A stretch of DNA of 64,000 nucleotides from Weeksellaceae bacterium (lineage in GTDB: Bacteria; Bacteroidota; Bacteroidia; Flavobacteriales; Weeksellaceae). Shown here one piece after another: positions 61,557-64,000 of this stretch (its first letter is position 1; the number at the start of each line of letters is the position of its first letter). The position numbers were made by a program, and so were the translations under genes. Location: contig JAIBEX010000004.1 of NCBI GenBank assembly GCA_019459455.1, positions 1-64,000 of the forward strand, in the 5' to 3' direction. The notes under the pieces were generated by a model. That model was not told the DNA's origin. It saw only the letters and a program-made list of their open reading frames with translations, and did no database searches.

Positions 61557-63017
61557 ATGTTTAAATTATTAGACCGGTATATTGTAAAAACTTTTTTCGG
61601 TCCCTTTCTTTTTATCTTCAGTGTACTCTTCTTCATATTCATCGTAAATATTGTATGGATACAGCTGGGACAGTTCATGGGCAAAGGTCTCAGTTACTGG
61701 GAAATATTAAAACTGCTGTTTTATTTTGGGGTAGGTGTCATTAACCTGGTGTTACCGCTTACCATTTTACTTTCTTCCATTATGACCTTCGGTGAATTGG
61801 GTGAAAGATATGAACTTGCGGCCATGAAAGCCGCCGGTATATCACTCACAAGAGTTATGTTGCCGCTTTTCTTCGTTTCCGTTCTCCTTTCTTTTATCCT
61901 TTTCCTTTTTCAAAACAACATCACCCCGGATTTCCAGAGGAAAGCCAAGAACATGCTTTATAATATCGCACAGTCGAGGCCGGCGCTTAATTTCACGCCT
62001 GGCCAGTTCATTGACCAAATACCAGGCTACCTGGTGAAATTTGACAGGATTGAAGGTGAGAAAGGGGAAAACCTGGAGGGAATTTACATCCACCGTAAAG
62101 CGAACGCTTACGAAAATCAGCAATCCATCCGCGCCCAGAAGGGGAAATTGGTCCCTTCTACAGAAAATAAAAACTACCTGAAACTCATTTTATTTGACGG
62201 TTACGTATTTGAGGACAATATTGCGAATAAAGATTTCGCGTCGCGAAACAGACAGCCGGACCAGGCCATAAGATTTGATACCCTCACCTCGCATTTTGAC
62301 ATCAGCGAAATCATTAACAAGGCCATAGAAGAGGAAAAAATAACCGAAGACTACCGGTTCAAGACCTACACCGAACTTACCGGCACCATTCAGAATGTCA
62401 AAAAGGAAAACACCAAGACCTTCAACAGTATGAATATCGATCTTATAAGTCAGGTGAATCCTTATGTAAGTTATATTGATAAGGCTCCCGCCTATAAAAA
62501 GCCGGTGGTTCCCCAGATAAAACTGGATACCGTGAAAAAAGACAGGCAGCTGCGCTTACTGTCGGGAGCATATCATAAAATCGAAGCTTTAAAAATATCC
62601 GTAAAAAACCGCGAAGCGCAGATTAATCCCGCCATCAAAGGCTTCAGCCGGATCGTGCTGTATCAGCAACGAATCATCGCCTATTCTGTGACCTGCATCA
62701 TTTTCTTCCTGATTGGAGCCAGTTTGGGATCCATTATACGGAAAGGAGGGATGGGACTTCCCGTGGTCATTGCCATCGTCATCTTCATTATTTTCTATGT
62801 GATGAACCTGTCGGTGGAAAACCTGGCCTGGAACGGCACCCTGAATCCCTATCTTGCGGCCTGGCTACCAAACCTTATCCTTTTTCCGTTCGGTGTTTGG
62901 CTTACGTATAAGGCATTGACGGATTCGCAGCTTTTTGATGTGGAGAAGTACAGAACCCTTATAAAGCCCATTACCCGCAGGTTTGCAAAGCAGAAAGAAC
63001 ATCAACGCTATCAATAA
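61557..63017 (+). CDS. LptF/LptG-family LPS export permease (486 aa)
   Basis: An inner-membrane half of the LPS transporter that works with LptB. The N-terminal helices (about 12-32, 52-78 and 97-125) and three C-terminal helices (about 375-460) flank a large periplasmic beta-jellyroll region. The motifs FGELGERYELAAMKAAGISLTRV (about 80-102) and YSVTCIIFFLIGASLGSIIRKGG (about 374-396) match the family. LptF and LptG cannot be told apart here; the second permease is not in the window. The ATG has no strong Shine-Dalgarno. Confidence 0.92.
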   Translation: MFKLLDRYIVKTFFGPFLFIFSVLFFIFIVNIVWIQLGQFMGKGLSYWEILKLLFYFGVGVINLVLPLTILLSSIMTFGELGERYELAAMKAAGISLTRVMLPLFFVSVLLSFILFLFQNNITPDFQRKAKNMLYNIAQSRPALNFTPGQFIDQIPGYLVKFDRIEGEKGENLEGIYIHRKANAYENQQSIRAQKGKLVPSTENKNYLKLILFDGYVFEDNIANKDFASRNRQPDQAIRFDTLTSHFDISEIINKAIEEEKITEDYRFKTYTELTGTIQNVKKENTKTFNSMNIDLISQVNPYVSYIDKAPAYKKPVVPQIKLDTVKKDRQLRLLSGAYHKIEALKISVKNREAQINPAIKGFSRIVLYQQRIIAYSVTCIIFFLIGASLGSIIRKGGMGLPVVIAIVIFIIFYVMNLSVENLAWNGTLNPYLAAWLPNLILFPFGVWLTYKALTDSQLFDVEKYRTLIKPITRRFAKQKEHQRYQ

Positions 63018-63020
63018 AAA

Positions 63021-63045
63021 AACTTCGGAGTTTAGCTCCGAAGTT
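63021..63045. terminator. Bidirectional terminator between the LptF-like gene and frr
   Basis: AACTTCGGAG and CTCCGAAGTT form a perfect ten-base-pair stem with a five-base loop, with an A-run before and a T-run after. Confidence 0.92.
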
Positions 63046-63072
63046 TTTTTTAATCTTTTTTTGATAGCTCCC

Positions 63073-63627
63073 TTAAACCTTCATAATGTCGGCTTCCTTG
63101 AATTTCAAATGCTCATCGCAAAGTTTCACATATTTATCGGTCATGTCCTGAACCTGAGCTTCCATATCCTTGATCAGGTCTTCGGAAACACCTTCCAGTT
63201 TTCTCAGCTCCTTCATCCCGTCCTGACGTGCATTTCTTACGGTCACCTTCGTTTGATCGGTTTCAGATTTTGCCTGCTTTGCAAGATCACGGCGTCTTTC
63301 CTCTGTTAAGGGGGGTACGTTCAGGATTACCGTGTCACCATTGTTTGATGGAGCAAAACCAAGGTTGGAGTTTACGATTGCTTTTTCTATGGCATTTACC
63401 GCGCTCCTGTCCCAGGGCTGAATTGAAATCGTCATTGCATCCGGAACGGAAACATTTGCCACTTGGTTCAGTGGGGTCATGGCTCCGTAATAATCAACCA
63501 TCACGTCTTGTACCATCGACGTGGAAGCCCTGCCGGCACGGATTTTCTGGAAGGCATGATCAAGATGCTTCATAGCCGCATCCATTTCCTGCTTTACCAT
63601 ATCCTTAATCATATCTAATTCTTCCAT
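63073..63627 (-). CDS. frr: Ribosome recycling factor (Frr)
   Basis: Splits post-termination ribosomes with EF-G. It has KIRAGRASTSMVQDVMVDYYG (about 28-48) and NPWD-like SIQPWDRSAVNAIEKAIVNSNLG, and the three-helix domain with PPLTEERRRDLAKQAKSETDQTKVTVRNAR in outline. 184 aa is normal. It is downstream of pyrH with a 31-bp gap, the usual pyrH-frr order. Confidence 0.97.
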   Translation of the reverse strand: MEELDMIKDMVKQEMDAAMKHLDHAFQKIRAGRASTSMVQDVMVDYYGAMTPLNQVANVSVPDAMTISIQPWDRSAVNAIEKAIVNSNLGFAPSNNGDTVILNVPPLTEERRRDLAKQAKSETDQTKVTVRNARQDGMKELRKLEGVSEDLIKDMEAQVQDMTDKYVKLCDEHLKFKEADIMKV

Positions 63628-63658
63628 AATTAAAATATATTAGTTTATAACTGATGTT

Positions 63659-64000
63659 TTACAAATCTACCAAAGTTCCCACTCTTTCTCCCTCTACAAT
63701 TTTCAGCAGGTTTCCTGCCCTGTTCATATCGAAAACAATGATGGGTAATTTATTCTCATGACTGAGCGTGAAGGCGGTCATGTCCATTACCTTCAGGTTT
63801 TTATCAAATACTTCATCAAAAGTAAGTGAGTTGAATTTCTTTGCATCGGCATTCTTTTCCGGATCGCTGTCATAAATTCCATCCACTCTGGTTCCTTTAA
63901 GTATGACATCTGCTCCTATTTCTATAGCCCGTAGTGTAGCGGCGGTATCGGTGGTAAAATACGGATTACCCGTGCCTGCACCAAAAATGACGACTCTGCC
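63659..64000 (-). CDS. pyrH: UMP kinase (PyrH), C-terminal 113 residues; N-terminus outside the window
   Basis: Phosphorylates UMP. The visible part starts [19 protein letters not shown] and contains the UMP-binding region [27 protein letters not shown] (in outline) and [20 protein letters not shown]. It is frame-open to the window edge, so the first half is cut off. An internal ATG at 63886 should not be taken as the start. It is followed by frr. Confidence 0.95.
   Translation of the reverse strand, partial: GRVVIFGAGTGNPYFTTDTAATLRAIEIGADVILKGTRVDGIYDSDPEKNADAKKFNSLTFDEVFDKNLKVMDMTAFTLSHENKLPIIVFDMNRAGNLLKIVEGERVGTLVDL

Overview
The window looks like chromosomal DNA of a flavobacterium from the Chryseobacterium / Kaistella / Epilithonimonas group (Weeksellaceae). 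The reasons are promoters of the Bacteroidota type (TTG, 17-23 nt, TAnnTTTG), weak Shine-Dalgarno signals, menaquinone genes (menA, menB), a CcsA-type cytochrome c maturation protein, DUF2723, LptF, LolA and TonB-receptor families, and a CBS-like/serine-palmitoyltransferase-like pair that suggests sulfonolipid or sphingolipid synthesis. Species assignment is inference; nothing was searched.

Layout. 1-191: last 37 codons and right end of an IS3-family insertion sequence whose terminal 50 bp is tandemly duplicated. 469-8052 (minus): small membrane ORF, TonB-dependent receptor, kdsA, DUF1697 protein, a 1161-aa DUF2723 membrane protein. 8264-12001 (plus): CBS-like PLP enzyme, AOS-family acyltransferase, alpha/beta hydrolase. 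12059-14926: atpC-atpD divergent from ribF. 14923-23656: mostly minus-strand housekeeping (MmcQ-like protein, glutathione peroxidase, LolA-like protein, kdsB, aminotransferase, phosphohexomutase, DUF2807, GT2, DUF4199). 23704-23798: SRP RNA. 23810-28638 (minus): metallo-hydrolase and a menB / two bPH2 proteins / menA cluster. 28639-29706: a decayed island beside tRNA-Ala(GGC) holding two coupled tiny genes with their own terminator and a multiply frameshifted fragment of a type I restriction R subunit. 29820-31191: three overlapping genes with bacillithiol links. 31316-37855: pncA, rRNA pseudouridine synthase, aroB, OmpX-like barrel, purF-purC. 37895-39198: a two-gene unit, SatD-like protein plus DUF3307 membrane protein. 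39345-45573: DoxX, era, methyltransferase, map, HAD-like protein, acyl-ACP desaturase, gpmI. 45673-54460: SUI1 factor, nucleoside phosphorylase, two paralogous exported proteins, tag, an 11-mer-repeat stress-like protein, fabI, M28 peptidase, acyl-CoA dehydrogenase, and a small AT-rich group of membrane proteins with a probable frameshift. 54601-64000: ccsA, ftsK, lolA-like, lptF/G-like, frr and the cut-off pyrH.

Themes. Much of the window serves the envelope: Kdo synthesis (kdsA, kdsB), lipid synthesis (fabI, desaturase, possible capnine pair), lipoprotein and LPS export (lolA-like, lptF-like), and TonB/OmpX outer-membrane proteins. The best candidate for an undescribed system is the SatD/DUF3307 pair. 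By eye the SatD protein carries motifs like those of nucleotidyl-cyclase/GGDEF palm domains (a GDEF element, an SIG strand and a GxAxxNxxR element) joined to a C-terminal helix-turn-helix, and sits two bases from a polytopic membrane protein with conserved polar residues. A second unusual feature is a set of degenerate tandem repeats with a period of seven bases in at least six intergenic spacers.
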